In this document: positions 6,777-14,315 of the stretch, in pieces
Layout: every line of letters starts with the position of its first letter
How positions within the stretch are numbered: the stretch's first letter is position 1
Assembly: GCA_003242425.1 (NCBI GenBank)
Contig: QGUL01000008.1
Span: forward strand, 1-14,315
Direction of reading: 5' to 3'
Length of the DNA: 14,315 bases
From: Pseudomonadota bacterium
Lineage (GTDB): Bacteria > Pseudomonadota > Gammaproteobacteria > Burkholderiales > SG8-39
Made by a program: the position numbers and the translations under genes
The notes under the pieces: model-generated
What the model was told of the DNA's origin: nothing
Database searches by the model: none
What the model saw: the letters and a program-made list of their open reading frames with translations, nothing else

Positions 6777-7528
6777 TGCTCGCCGTCGACGCCGGCAATT
6801 CGCGCATCAAATGGGGCCTGCGGCACGCCGACGGCCGCTGGACGGACTTCGGCGCGGCATCGGTGGACGAGCTCGAACGCGCCTACGAAGCCTGGGCGCG
6901 TATCCCGGCGCCGCGGCACGTGGCGATCGCCAACGTCGCCGGGCCGACCATGCGCGAGACGGTGATCGATCTGGCGAGCCGCTGGCAGACTGAGCTGCTC
7001 TGGGTGGCGGCCGCGGAACGGGCATGCGGGGTAGTCAACGATTACGAGAACCCGCGCCAGCTCGGCGTGGACCGCTGGGCGGCGGCTGTCGCCGCATGGC
7101 AGCGCGAACGGCGCGAATGCCTGGTGGTGATGGCGGGCACCGCCACCACCATCGACGTGCTCGATGCGCGCGGCGTGTTCCGCGGCGGGCTCATCCTTCC
7201 CGGGCTCGGGTTGATGAAGCGCGCGCTTGCGGATCACACCGCGGCGCTGACGCTCGCGCGCGGGAACTACCGCGAGCTGCCGCGCAACACCGCCGATGCC
7301 ATGGAAAGCGGCTGCATCCATGCCCAGGTCGGCGCGATCGAGCGCATGTACCGGCAACTGCCGCCCGGGGCGCGCTGCGTCATCTCCGGCGGCGGGGCGC
7401 ACGCGCTCGTCCCGCATCTCACCATGCCGGTCGTGCAGGTCGAACATCTCGTACTGGAAGGCGTGGCGGCGCTGGCCGAGGAGATGATGCGCGGGGAAGG
7501 AGCGCAGGGATGCGGATCGTCGTGCTGA
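6773..7528 (+). CDS. coaX: CoaX, type III pantothenate kinase
   Basis: A 251-residue ASKHA-fold kinase that phosphorylates pantothenate in the first step of coenzyme A synthesis. The N-terminal phosphate-binding motif DAGNSRIKW begins at residue 6, the catalytic aspartate is D100 in GVDRWAAAVAA, and the second motif GTATTID starts at residue 122. GGLILPGLGLM follows. It overlaps the end of birA by four bases. Adjacent or fused birA and coaX genes are common in betaproteobacteria, where the Bordetella homologue was first named baf. ATG 6776 is an equally possible start, one codon later. The C-terminal codons overlap the next gene by 19 bases. Confidence 0.95.
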   Translation: MMLAVDAGNSRIKWGLRHADGRWTDFGAASVDELERAYEAWARIPAPRHVAIANVAGPTMRETVIDLASRWQTELLWVAAAERACGVVNDYENPRQLGVDRWAAAVAAWQRERRECLVVMAGTATTIDVLDARGVFRGGLILPGLGLMKRALADHTAALTLARGNYRELPRNTADAMESGCIHAQVGAIERMYRQLPPGARCVISGGGAHALVPHLTMPVVQVEHLVLEGVAALAEEMMRGEGAQGCGSSC

Positions 7529-7902
7529 TGCTGCTGCTGGCGAACGTCGCTCTGCTCGCCTGGCTCGATTACGACGCGCAGCGCACCCGCGACGAATCCA
7601 AGGCGCTTGCCCAACAGGTCCGGCCGGAGCGCATCCGGCTGATGAGCCCCCAGGAAGTGGCGGCCCTGCAACCGGGAGCCGGCGCATGTCTGGAAATCGG
7701 GCCGCTGGCCGCCGCCGATGCTGCACGCGCGAGAGAGAGCTTCTCCGCCCTGCGGCCGGCCCCCGCCATCAGCGAGCGCCAGGAAGGCGACGCGGTGTAC
7801 GTGCAGTTGCGCCAGCTCTCCGCGGCGACGCGGGCCGAGGTCGAGGAAATCCGCGAGGCTCTGGGCGGCGCGCCGTTGCGTGCCTGTCCCCCGGCCGGCT
7901 AA
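7510..7902 (+). CDS. Small membrane-anchored SPOR-like protein
   Basis: A 130-residue protein with one N-terminal transmembrane helix (MRIVVLMLLLANVALLAWL) and a soluble, presumably periplasmic domain. The stretch from about residue 58 (ACLEIGPLAAADAARARESF) to the end has the beta-alpha-beta pattern seen in SPOR-like domains that often follow coaX in betaproteobacteria; real SPOR domains bind denuded septal peptidoglycan. The similarity is weak and the typical aromatic binding residues are not obvious, so function is uncertain. The ATG at 7510 has AAGGAG about nine bases upstream and lies inside the end of coaX, implying coupled translation. The gene ends tail to tail with rfaE2, sharing four bases. 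Confidence 0.75.
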   Translation: MRIVVLMLLLANVALLAWLDYDAQRTRDESKALAQQVRPERIRLMSPQEVAALQPGAGACLEIGPLAAADAARARESFSALRPAPAISERQEGDAVYVQLRQLSAATRAEVEEIREALGGAPLRACPPAG

Positions 7903-8399
7903 GGCTTCGCGCTGCGGCGGATGCGCTCGAGGAGCGCAGTGGTGGAGCGTTCGTGCTCGAAAGGAATGGCGTGCACCGTGCCGCCCCAGCTCCGCACCTC
8001 GGCTGCGCCGACGATGTCCTCGAGCTTCCAGTCGCCGCCTTTGACGAGCACCTCCGGCCTGCAGGCGAGGATGAGCGCAAGCGGCGTGTCGTCCTCGAAC
8101 CAGGTCACCAGATCCACGCTTTGCAGGGCCGCGATGACCGCCATGCGGTCGGCGAGCGGATTGATCGGCCGGTCCGCGCCCTTGCCCAGGCGCTTCACCG
8201 AAGCGTCGCTGTTGAGCGACACCACCAGGCTCGCCCCGAGCGCGCGTGCCTGCGCGAGATAGGTCACATGGCCCCGGTGCAGGATGTCGAATACGCCGTT
8301 GGTGAACACCAGCGGTCTGGCGAGCGTCGCAAGACGCGCCGGCAGTTCCTCCGGGGCGCAGAACTTGGATTCGAACGCGGGGCGCGGATAGCTGTTCAT
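7899..8399 (-). CDS. rfaE2: RfaE2, D-glycero-beta-D-manno-heptose 1-phosphate adenylyltransferase
   Basis: A 166-residue nucleotidyltransferase of the cytidylyltransferase-like family. It contains TNGVFDILHRGHVTYLAQAR with the HxGH nucleotide-binding motif at H41-R-G-H44, and later VKGGDWKLEDIVGAAEV, both characteristic of the adenylyltransferase half of HldE. It makes ADP-heptose for the LPS inner core from heptose 1-phosphate and ATP. Here it stands alone, as usual in betaproteobacteria, so the kinase (rfaE1/hldA) must be elsewhere. ATG 8399 gives the standard N terminus (MNSYPRPAFESK); an upstream in-frame start at 8468 adds a low-complexity extension. The minus strand has TACACT at about 8550, a possible -10 element in the otherwise featureless 200-base gap upstream. 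Confidence 0.94.
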   Translation of the reverse strand: MNSYPRPAFESKFCAPEELPARLATLARPLVFTNGVFDILHRGHVTYLAQARALGASLVVSLNSDASVKRLGKGADRPINPLADRMAVIAALQSVDLVTWFEDDTPLALILACRPEVLVKGGDWKLEDIVGAAEVRSWGGTVHAIPFEHERSTTALLERIRRSAKP

Positions 8400-8599
8400 C
8401 GTTTGCGGTCTGCTGCAGGACGGCCCGCCGCCGCGTGCGGCGATCGGGTGCCCGCCGTTTTCTCGCACTCGGGCGATTCGAAGCGTGCGGAACGGAACAT
8501 CAGTCGGACATCGGCGCGCGGCGCCGCCGCGCAGTTGAAGAGGGGCGCAGTGTAGCAGCTTTGCCGGCTCCGGCGCCCGATGTCCGGCCGCAGGCGGCG

Positions 8600-9553
8600 C
8601 TAGTGGGTGGAAAGCGAGCCGACACTGTGGCTTTGCCGCCAGCTTGCGACGGCCTCAGCCAGCATGTCGAACTTCGGCAGGGTCAGGATGTCGCCCGGCG
8701 CGCGGCGCATGATCGCCGGATTGGCGCTGCCGACCCAGATCTGCGTCTGTTCCGGCAACTGTTCGCGCAAGGCGCTGAGCCCTTCCAGTGCCTGTGTCAT
8801 GGGATAGGCGGCGCTGAAATAAAGCCCCACCACGTCGGCCTGCTGGGCCCGCGCGGCGAGCATGATGTCCACCACCGGCGTCTGCGCGCCGAGGGAGATG
8901 CAGGTCGCGCCTTCGACGCTGAGCAGGCATTCCATCATCAGCAGCCCCAGGATGCGCGCTTCGTTGGGGAAGGTGCCGAGCAGCACGCGCGGGTTGCGGT
9001 TCTGCAGCGGCAGCGCGCCCAGTCCCCCGTGGAGCGTGCTGCACAGCGCTTCGCTGTACAGCCGTTCCTCGTAGAGCGCGAGCTGTCCGCGCATCCACGC
9101 GTCGCTCAACTGCTGATGCAGCTCCGAAACCGTACCCAGCACGAAATCGCGCAAGCCTTCGCGCGAGAGCCGCTCGCGCAACTGTTCGCGGATTTCGGCC
9201 ACGTCCTGGGTGTTGAATGCCGCGAAGGGCTGCGCAGGCGACGCGGGTTGCGCGGTCGCCGCCGGCCGTTGCGGACTCACCAGTTCCAGCAGTTCCTCGA
9301 TGCTGCGCGAGACCAGCTTGCCGGGCCGGTAGCCGCGATCGATCAGCCGCTTGAGCAGCCGCAGCTTCTCCACCTGCTCCTGCGGATAGACGCGTTCGCC
9401 GAACTTGTCGCGCTCCGGCTTGGGAAAACCGTAGCGCTTCTCCCATACGCGCAGCGTGTCCTTGGATAGCCCCGTATCGCGTTCCACTGCGCCGATCGAT
9501 AAGCGCCAGCGCGTGGCTTGAGTTTGTTGCGCAGTCGTTTCGGATTTGTTCAT
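8600..9553 (-). CDS. MerR-type regulator with degenerate cobalamin-binding domain
   Basis: A 317-residue transcription regulator. Residues 16-85 form a MerR winged-helix HTH (RLSIGAVERDTGLSKDTLRV, WEKRYGFP...). A Pro/Ala linker at about 94-112 leads to a helical cap (about 115-182) and a Rossmann-like B12-binding-2 domain (about 186-300), the architecture of CarH/LitR and of E. coli MlrA and BluR. The residues that bind B12 in CarH are changed: the E-x-H-x-x-G motif reads E198-A-R200-I-L-G203, and the cap WH...EH reads W153-M...E163-R164. Cobalamin binding is therefore unlikely and the signal unknown. GGAGG six bases before the ATG supports the start. It is divergent from the GGDEF-EAL gene, with inverted repeats between them. 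Confidence 0.92.
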   Translation of the reverse strand: MNKSETTAQQTQATRWRLSIGAVERDTGLSKDTLRVWEKRYGFPKPERDKFGERVYPQEQVEKLRLLKRLIDRGYRPGKLVSRSIEELLELVSPQRPAATAQPASPAQPFAAFNTQDVAEIREQLRERLSREGLRDFVLGTVSELHQQLSDAWMRGQLALYEERLYSEALCSTLHGGLGALPLQNRNPRVLLGTFPNEARILGLLMMECLLSVEGATCISLGAQTPVVDIMLAARAQQADVVGLYFSAAYPMTQALEGLSALREQLPEQTQIWVGSANPAIMRRAPGDILTLPKFDMLAEAVASWRQSHSVGSLSTH

Positions 9554-9868
9554 AGCGAGCCTCCAGAGCTGTCAAGCAGACGGCGTTCCCGTCGTCTGGA
9601 ACGGACAGCGTGTCCGGGGCCGGCCGGGCCGTCCGCCAGACGACCGGTTCCGCGCAGGGAAGCTTGCCTCTTCGTATCATGCACGGTTAGGATTCCGTCT
9701 CAAGGACTGCGCCTAAGCCATTGCTCACAAAACAAATAATAAAGGCGTAGTGATGGGGAGGAAGGAGCGGCTGGCGGTCGCTGGACGAGGGCGCGCAACA
9801 AGTCCGGGAAGGGGAGGGCCTTGCGCGGGCCTCGAGACCACAACACATCCAAGAAAAGAGGAGCCAGC
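9554..9868. other. Divergent control region between the MerR-type regulator and the c-di-GMP gene
   Basis: No convincing gene is seen in these 315 bases. Next to the regulator start lie three inverted copies of a CAGACGRC motif (9577-9645). An AT-rich patch at 9721-9745 (TTGCTCACAAAACAAATAAT) is the likeliest place for a promoter of the rightward gene, although no well-spaced -35/-10 pair is evident. A purine-rich stretch follows at 9750-9830. A 60-codon frame starting at 9750 has unusual composition and no family resemblance. Confidence 0.5.
9577..9645. repeat. Inverted CAGACGRC repeats, candidate operator
   Basis: The motif occurs at 9577-9585 (CAGACGGCG), inverted at 9590-9598 (CGTCGTCTG), and again direct at 9637-9645 (CAGACGACC). 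The first two form a 9-bp near-perfect hairpin with a 4-base loop. The second and third form a perfect 9-bp inverted repeat, 9591-9599 with 9636-9644, and an inner 5-bp stem at 9602-9606/9631-9635. It begins 24 bases upstream of the MerR-type gene, so it could be that regulator's own operator or an RNA structure in its leader. Confidence 0.5.
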
Positions 9869-9967
9869 GTGCAATCATTACCGCAGCTGCGTCATGCGCC
9901 GCGACAGCTTCGTCTGCCGGACTTCGGTCTGAGCGGGCGCGATCCGTCTTCCATGGTCGCCCACTGA
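9869..9967 (+). CDS. Possible 32-residue leader peptide or small protein
   Basis: A GTG-started frame of 32 residues (VQSLPQLRHAPRQLRLPDFG...SSMVAH) has an excellent ribosome-binding site, AAGAGGAG, six bases before the start, much better than that of the large gene that begins 13 bases after its stop. The peptide is basic, with no transmembrane segment or cysteines. It may be a real small protein, a leader that couples translation into the GGDEF-EAL gene, or chance. Its third-position GC is lower than that of neighbouring genes, which argues somewhat against long conservation. I do not recognise a family. Confidence 0.35.
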   Translation: MQSLPQLRHAPRQLRLPDFGLSGRDPSSMVAH

Positions 9968-9980
9968 ACGCGGGCGACCG

Positions 9981-12653
9981 ATGCCGAAGCCTTTCGAAAT
10001 CGATACCGTGCGAACGCCCTGCACGGCGACATCCCACGCCGATGCGGCGCTGCATTACTACCGCCACGCGCTGGCCGAGTTGCAGTCACGGCTCGCGCGG
10101 TTGGACGAGTCGCAGCATGCGCTGCGCGTCAGCGGCCAAGCCACGCTCCCCCAGGAGCCGGTGCTGGATGCGGCCCGGGTGGCCGCCTTCAGCTGGGACA
10201 TTGCCAGCGGCGCCGTCTACCTGAGCGCGCGCTGGCGCGAAATGCTGGGCGGGCCGCCGACGGAGACGGTGACGAGCGCGCCGGCCTTCGGCGCACTGGT
10301 GCATCCGGACGATGCCGCGCGTTATCGCGCCGGACTGATACAGGCGTTCAAGGGCGAAACGGAACGTTTCGAATGCGAATTCCGTGTGCGCGCCGAGGAC
10401 GGGGGCTGGCGCTGGATCGTGGCCCGGGGCCGCATCGTCGAGCGCGACGAATACGGCCGCGCGCTGCGGATGATCGGCGCCGCCACCGACATCGACGCGC
10501 TCAAGCTGGCCGAAGAGCGGGTGCGGCGCCACGGGCAGGAGCTCGAAGCACTCCACGACTGCATGCGCGAACTCGCGCAGCAGGACGAGACCGGCGGCGC
10601 CTTGCGCTGCATCGCCGATGCCGCGCAGCGCCTGCTGCACGGCGACGGTTGCGCCGTCCGGTTGCAGAGCGCGGAAGGGCGGCTGGTGCTCGCCCACGCA
10701 AGTCGCGCCGAGCCGCACGCGGTCGAGGCGTTGGCGATGCGCGCCGCGCAGGCGGGGCGCATACAGGCGGATGCGCATGCCGCGCTGGCCGTGCCGCTTG
10801 CGGACCGCGACCGGCTGATCGGCGTGATCGCCGTATGGGGTGCGTCGGTGCCGGAGCAGGACGGTATCCGGTTGCTGTCGCTGTTCGCCCTGGCGGCGGC
10901 GGCCGTCCTTGCGCGACTGGCGTCCGAACAGGAAGCCCGGCGCAGCGAGACGCGCTTCCGCAGTCTGCTCGAATGGTCGTCCGACTGGTACTGGGAGCAG
11001 GACGAGTGCTTGCGCCTGACGCGGCTCTCGGGCCGCGCGCTGGAGCGCACGGGCTTCGCGCCCGAGCGCGATCTCGGCCGGGCGTATTGGGAACTCGAAG
11101 GCGTCGAGTGCCTGGAATCGGGTTGGGCGGCGCTGCGGCACAGCCTCGCCACGCAGCAGCCTTTCCGCGACCTGGTCTACAGGCGCCGCAACGCCGCCGG
11201 GCAGTGGCGCTACCACAGCATCAGCGGCGAGCCGGTATTCGACGACGCCGGGCGCTTCAAGGGCTATCGCGGCATCGGCCGCGACGTCACCGATCGCTTC
11301 GATGCCGAGCAGCGCATCCATCGCCTCTCGCATTACGACTCGCTCTGCGGCCTGCCCAACCGGGTGCTGTTCCAGCAGCGTCTGCAGCAGGCGCTGGCGC
11401 GTGCGCGGCGCTTCGAGCGTCCGCTCGCGGTCCTGTCGCTGGAACTGGACCGCTTCAAGAACATCAACGACAGCTTCGGTCACGTCATCGGCGACCGGGT
11501 GCTGTGCGAGGTGGCCGAGCGGCTCACGCGCGTGAGCGGCGTGAGCGACATCGTGGCCCGCCTGAGCGGCGACGAGTTCGCAGTGCTGCTGGAGTCCTTC
11601 GAAGCGGCGGGCGAGGTTTCGGTCTTCGCGCGTGCGCTGCTGGACGCGGTGGCGCAACCCTACCTCATCGCCGGGCAGGAGTATCACCTGACGGCCTGCG
11701 TTGGCATCAGCCTATTTCCGCAGGACGCGGACGACGCCGACGCGCTGCTGCGCGCCGCCGACACGGCGATGAACCGCGCCAAGGAGCAGGGCAAGAATGC
11801 CTTCCAGTTCTATTCGGCGCAGATGAACGTCCAGGCCTATGAACGGCTGGCACTGGAATCCAAGCTGCGCCGCGCGCTGGAGCGGGGCGAACTCGCGCTG
11901 CATTATCAGCCGATGGTGGACCTGGCGAGCGGCCGCATCGTCGGGGTCGAGGCCCTGGCGCGCTGGCAGCAGCCCGACGGCTGCAGCATCGAACCGGCGG
12001 TTTTCATTCCGGTGGCCGAGGACAGCGGCATGATCGACACGCTCGGCCGCTGGGTGCTGCGCGAGGCCTGTCAGCAGGTACAGGCCTGGCGGGCGGCCGG
12101 CCTGGGGCCGCTGCGCGTGGCGGTGAATCTCTCGCCGCGCCAGTTCCTGCGCGAGGATCTGCTCGCCCATGTGGCGCAGATCATCGCCGAGACGCGTATC
12201 GATCCGGGATGGCTGGAATTCGAGATCACCGAACGGCTGATGTTCGTCAATCCGGGCCATGCCGCGGCGGTTCTGCGGGCGCTGAAGCTCATGGGCGTGC
12301 AGCTCGCGCTCGACGATTTCGGCACCGGCTATTCGAGCCTGTGGTACCTCAAGCGCTTTCCCTTCGACTGCGTCAAGATCGACCGCGTGTTCGTGCGCGA
12401 TCTGCCCGACGACGGCGACGCCGCCGCGATCACGCGCGCGGTCATCGCCATGGCGCACAGCCTGCGGATGAAGGTGACGGCCGAAGGGGTGGAGACCGAG
12501 GCGCAGCGCCGTTTTCTGCAGGACTGCGGCTGCGACTACGCGCAGGGCAATCTCTTCAGTCCGGCGCTCGCCGCCGAGGCCTTCGCCGCGCGCTATGCGT
12601 CGTCGATGTTGCGCAGCGCGTCCGCGGTCGGCGCGGAAGGGCAAGAAGGATGA
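9981..12653 (+). CDS. PAS-GAF-PAS-GGDEF-EAL cyclic-di-GMP signalling protein
   Basis: An 890-residue cytosolic protein without obvious membrane segments. Order: a PAS domain (about 60-175, with FSWDIASGAVYLS and a PAC-like WRWIVARGRIVERDEYG), a GAF-like domain (about 180-320), a second PAS (about 328-440, SSDWYWEQDE), GGDEF (about 448-610) and EAL (about 620-880). The GGDEF signature reads SGDEF at 529-533, with ELDRFKNINDSFGH intact, and the inhibitory RxxD site is absent (GVSD). The EAL domain keeps E657-A-L, VNLSPRQF, EITE, D778-D-F-G, VKID and AEGVE, so phosphodiesterase activity is likely. Net direction (synthesis or breakdown of c-di-GMP) cannot be decided. The ATG at 9981 has a weak ribosome-binding site just after a possible small ORF. 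It is divergent from a MerR-type regulator. Confidence 0.94.
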   Translation: MPKPFEIDTVRTPCTATSHADAALHYYRHALAELQSRLARLDESQHALRVSGQATLPQEPVLDAARVAAFSWDIASGAVYLSARWREMLGGPPTETVTSAPAFGALVHPDDAARYRAGLIQAFKGETERFECEFRVRAEDGGWRWIVARGRIVERDEYGRALRMIGAATDIDALKLAEERVRRHGQELEALHDCMRELAQQDETGGALRCIADAAQRLLHGDGCAVRLQSAEGRLVLAHASRAEPHAVEALAMRAAQAGRIQADAHAALAVPLADRDRLIGVIAVWGASVPEQDGIRLLSLFALAAAAVLARLASEQEARRSETRFRSLLEWSSDWYWEQDECLRLTRLSGRALERTGFAPERDLGRAYWELEGVECLESGWAALRHSLATQQPFRDLVYRRRNAAGQWRYHSISGEPVFDDAGRFKGYRGIGRDVTDRFDAEQRIHRLSHYDSLCGLPNRVLFQQRLQQALARARRFERPLAVLSLELDRFKNINDSFGHVIGDRVLCEVAERLTRVSGVSDIVARLSGDEFAVLLESFEAAGEVSVFARALLDAVAQPYLIAGQEYHLTACVGISLFPQDADDADALLRAADTAMNRAKEQGKNAFQFYSAQMNVQAYERLALESKLRRALERGELALHYQPMVDLASGRIVGVEALARWQQPDGCSIEPAVFIPVAEDSGMIDTLGRWVLREACQQVQAWRAAGLGPLRVAVNLSPRQFLREDLLAHVAQIIAETRIDPGWLEFEITERLMFVNPGHAAAVLRALKLMGVQLALDDFGTGYSSLWYLKRFPFDCVKIDRVFVRDLPDDGDAAAITRAVIAMAHSLRMKVTAEGVETEAQRRFLQDCGCDYAQGNLFSPALAAEAFAARYASSMLRSASAVGAEGQEG

Positions 12654-12690
12654 CCGGGCGGGCCGCGCGGCCGGCCCGGCCCGTTTCATT
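12654..12690 (+). terminator. Probable terminator between convergent genes
   Basis: Immediately after the GGDEF-EAL stop, an 11-bp stem with one mismatch (12654-12664 with 12669-12679) and a GCGC loop is followed by CCCGTTTCATTT. The stem is very GC-rich and the T tract is interrupted, so termination is likely but not certain. It overlaps the last codon region of the convergent lipoprotein gene. Confidence 0.5.
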
Positions 12691-13273
12691 TGGACGGCTG
12701 CAGCTGGACGTATTCGAACAGCCGCACCACGCGTTCCACGCCGCTGGTGGTGCGCGCGAGTTCGGTGGCGGCGTCGGCTTCGGCCGTCGTGACCAGGCCC
12801 ATCAGATAGACGGTGCGCGCTTCAGTCACCACCTTGACGTGCAGCGGATTGAACTTGTCCTGGTTCATCATGCGCGCCTTGACCTGGCTGGTGATGTAGG
12901 TGTCGCGCGAACGGCTCTGAAGCGAGCTGGGAATGCCGATCTGCACCTCGTTGTAGACCTTGCGGACGTCGTGGGTGCGCGAGGCGATGTCGTCGATGAT
13001 CGCCTTGCCTTCGGCGGTGGTGACTTCGCCGGTAAGCAGCACCTGGCGGTTGTAACTGGTGACGTTGACGTGGGCCTTGTCGCCCAGGCGTTTTTGGATT
13101 TCCCGCGACAGCGTCCATTCGATGCGCTCGTCGGTGGCCATGATGTCCGCGGGACGCCGGTCGGCGACGACCACCGCACCGCCCGCGGTGCCGCCTACGA
13201 GCAGCGGGAAGCATCCCGCGGTGAGCACGGCTGTGCACAGCAAAGCGATGGCGGCTGCGAGACGTCGGTTCAT
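12686..13273 (-). CDS. dolP: Dual BON-domain outer-membrane lipoprotein, DolP-like
   Basis: A 195-residue lipoprotein. The signal peptide ends in the lipobox LTAGC with the lipidated cysteine at C21; the next residue is F, not D, so outer-membrane sorting is expected. Two BON domains follow (about 50-117 and 125-191), each with the family's V-x-L-x-G-x-V strand (VLLTGEVTTAEGK, VYLMGLVTTAEAD). Its E. coli counterpart DolP (formerly YraP) helps envelope integrity and acts with BamA and septal peptidoglycan amidase control. It follows the SIS gene by four bases, and the order yraN-SIS-dolP matches the E. coli yraN-diaA-yraP cluster. The CGGAG ribosome-binding site lies inside the end of the SIS gene. 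Confidence 0.93.
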   Translation of the reverse strand: MNRRLAAAIALLCTAVLTAGCFPLLVGGTAGGAVVVADRRPADIMATDERIEWTLSREIQKRLGDKAHVNVTSYNRQVLLTGEVTTAEGKAIIDDIASRTHDVRKVYNEVQIGIPSSLQSRSRDTYITSQVKARMMNQDKFNPLHVKVVTEARTVYLMGLVTTAEADAATELARTTSGVERVVRLFEYVQLQPSK

Positions 13274-13277
13274 GCGT

Positions 13278-14279
<1,002 letters not shown>

Positions 14280-14283
<4 letters not shown>

Positions 14284-14315
14284 TCGAGCAGCCGCGCGGC
14301 GCCGTCCTGGAACAC
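14280..14315 (-). CDS. Last codons of an upstream gene (partial)
   Basis: The final 11 codons (VFQDGAARLLE, then TGA) of a gene entering from the right edge. Its stop overlaps the yraN GTG start, so it is in the same operon. In gammaproteobacteria the gene before yraN encodes the penicillin-binding-protein activator LpoA, and the ending is compatible with that, but 11 residues are not enough to identify it. Confidence 0.5.

Noticed and set aside
9750..9932. 60-codon plus-strand frame in the divergent region
   Set aside because: Its composition is atypical, no family is recognised, and it overlaps the better-supported 32-codon frame and its ribosome-binding site.
10086..11687. 533-codon open frame on the minus strand inside the GGDEF-EAL gene
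   Set aside because: The opposite strand encodes recognisable PAS, GAF and GGDEF domains. This frame is low-complexity and lacks a plausible start context.

Overview
This is a GC-rich chromosomal stretch that looks like a betaproteobacterium, possibly in or near the Rhodocyclales. That placement rests on protein style and gene neighbourhoods (birA-coaX-SPOR, bfd-bfr, yraN-diaA/gmhA-dolP) and was not searched. No rRNA, tRNA, insertion sequence, prophage or CRISPR array is visible. Most of the window is ordinary, well-conserved core genome, and I found no clear evidence of an undescribed multi-gene system. The points of interest are small-scale: promoter architecture, a tandem duplication, degenerate motifs and a possible short ORF.

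Positions 1-5730 form an iron locus built around one divergent control region (about 4712-4923). Leftwards on the minus strand run hemP, tonB, exbB, exbD, a TonB-dependent outer-membrane receptor and a PepSY-family membrane protein cut by the window edge. Together they give receptor, energiser and a possible inner-membrane reductase step for uptake of an iron chelate. Rightwards run bfd (ferredoxin that helps release stored iron) and bfr (bacterioferritin). Each side has a sigma70-like promoter overlapped by a Fur-box-like sequence, so uptake and release/storage genes probably respond together to iron.

Positions 5808-7902 hold a tight plus-strand operon: birA (biotin-protein ligase/repressor), coaX (type III pantothenate kinase) and a small membrane-anchored SPOR-like protein, with each pair overlapping. 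It meets rfaE2 (heptose-1-phosphate adenylyltransferase for LPS core) tail to tail.

Positions 8600-12653 hold a MerR-type regulator with a cobalamin-binding-like domain whose B12 ligands are lost, divergent from a large PAS-GAF-PAS-GGDEF-EAL c-di-GMP protein. The 427-base gap between them carries three copies of a CAGACGRC motif in inverted arrangement and a 32-codon ORF with a strong ribosome-binding site.

Positions 12686-14315 hold the conserved minus-strand envelope cluster yraN, a SIS-domain protein (DiaA/GmhA type) and a dual-BON-domain lipoprotein (DolP type), preceded by the last codons of another gene. The SIS protein keeps the GmhA catalytic residues, which, with rfaE2 nearby, suggests a heptose-pathway role rather than, or besides, a DiaA role.
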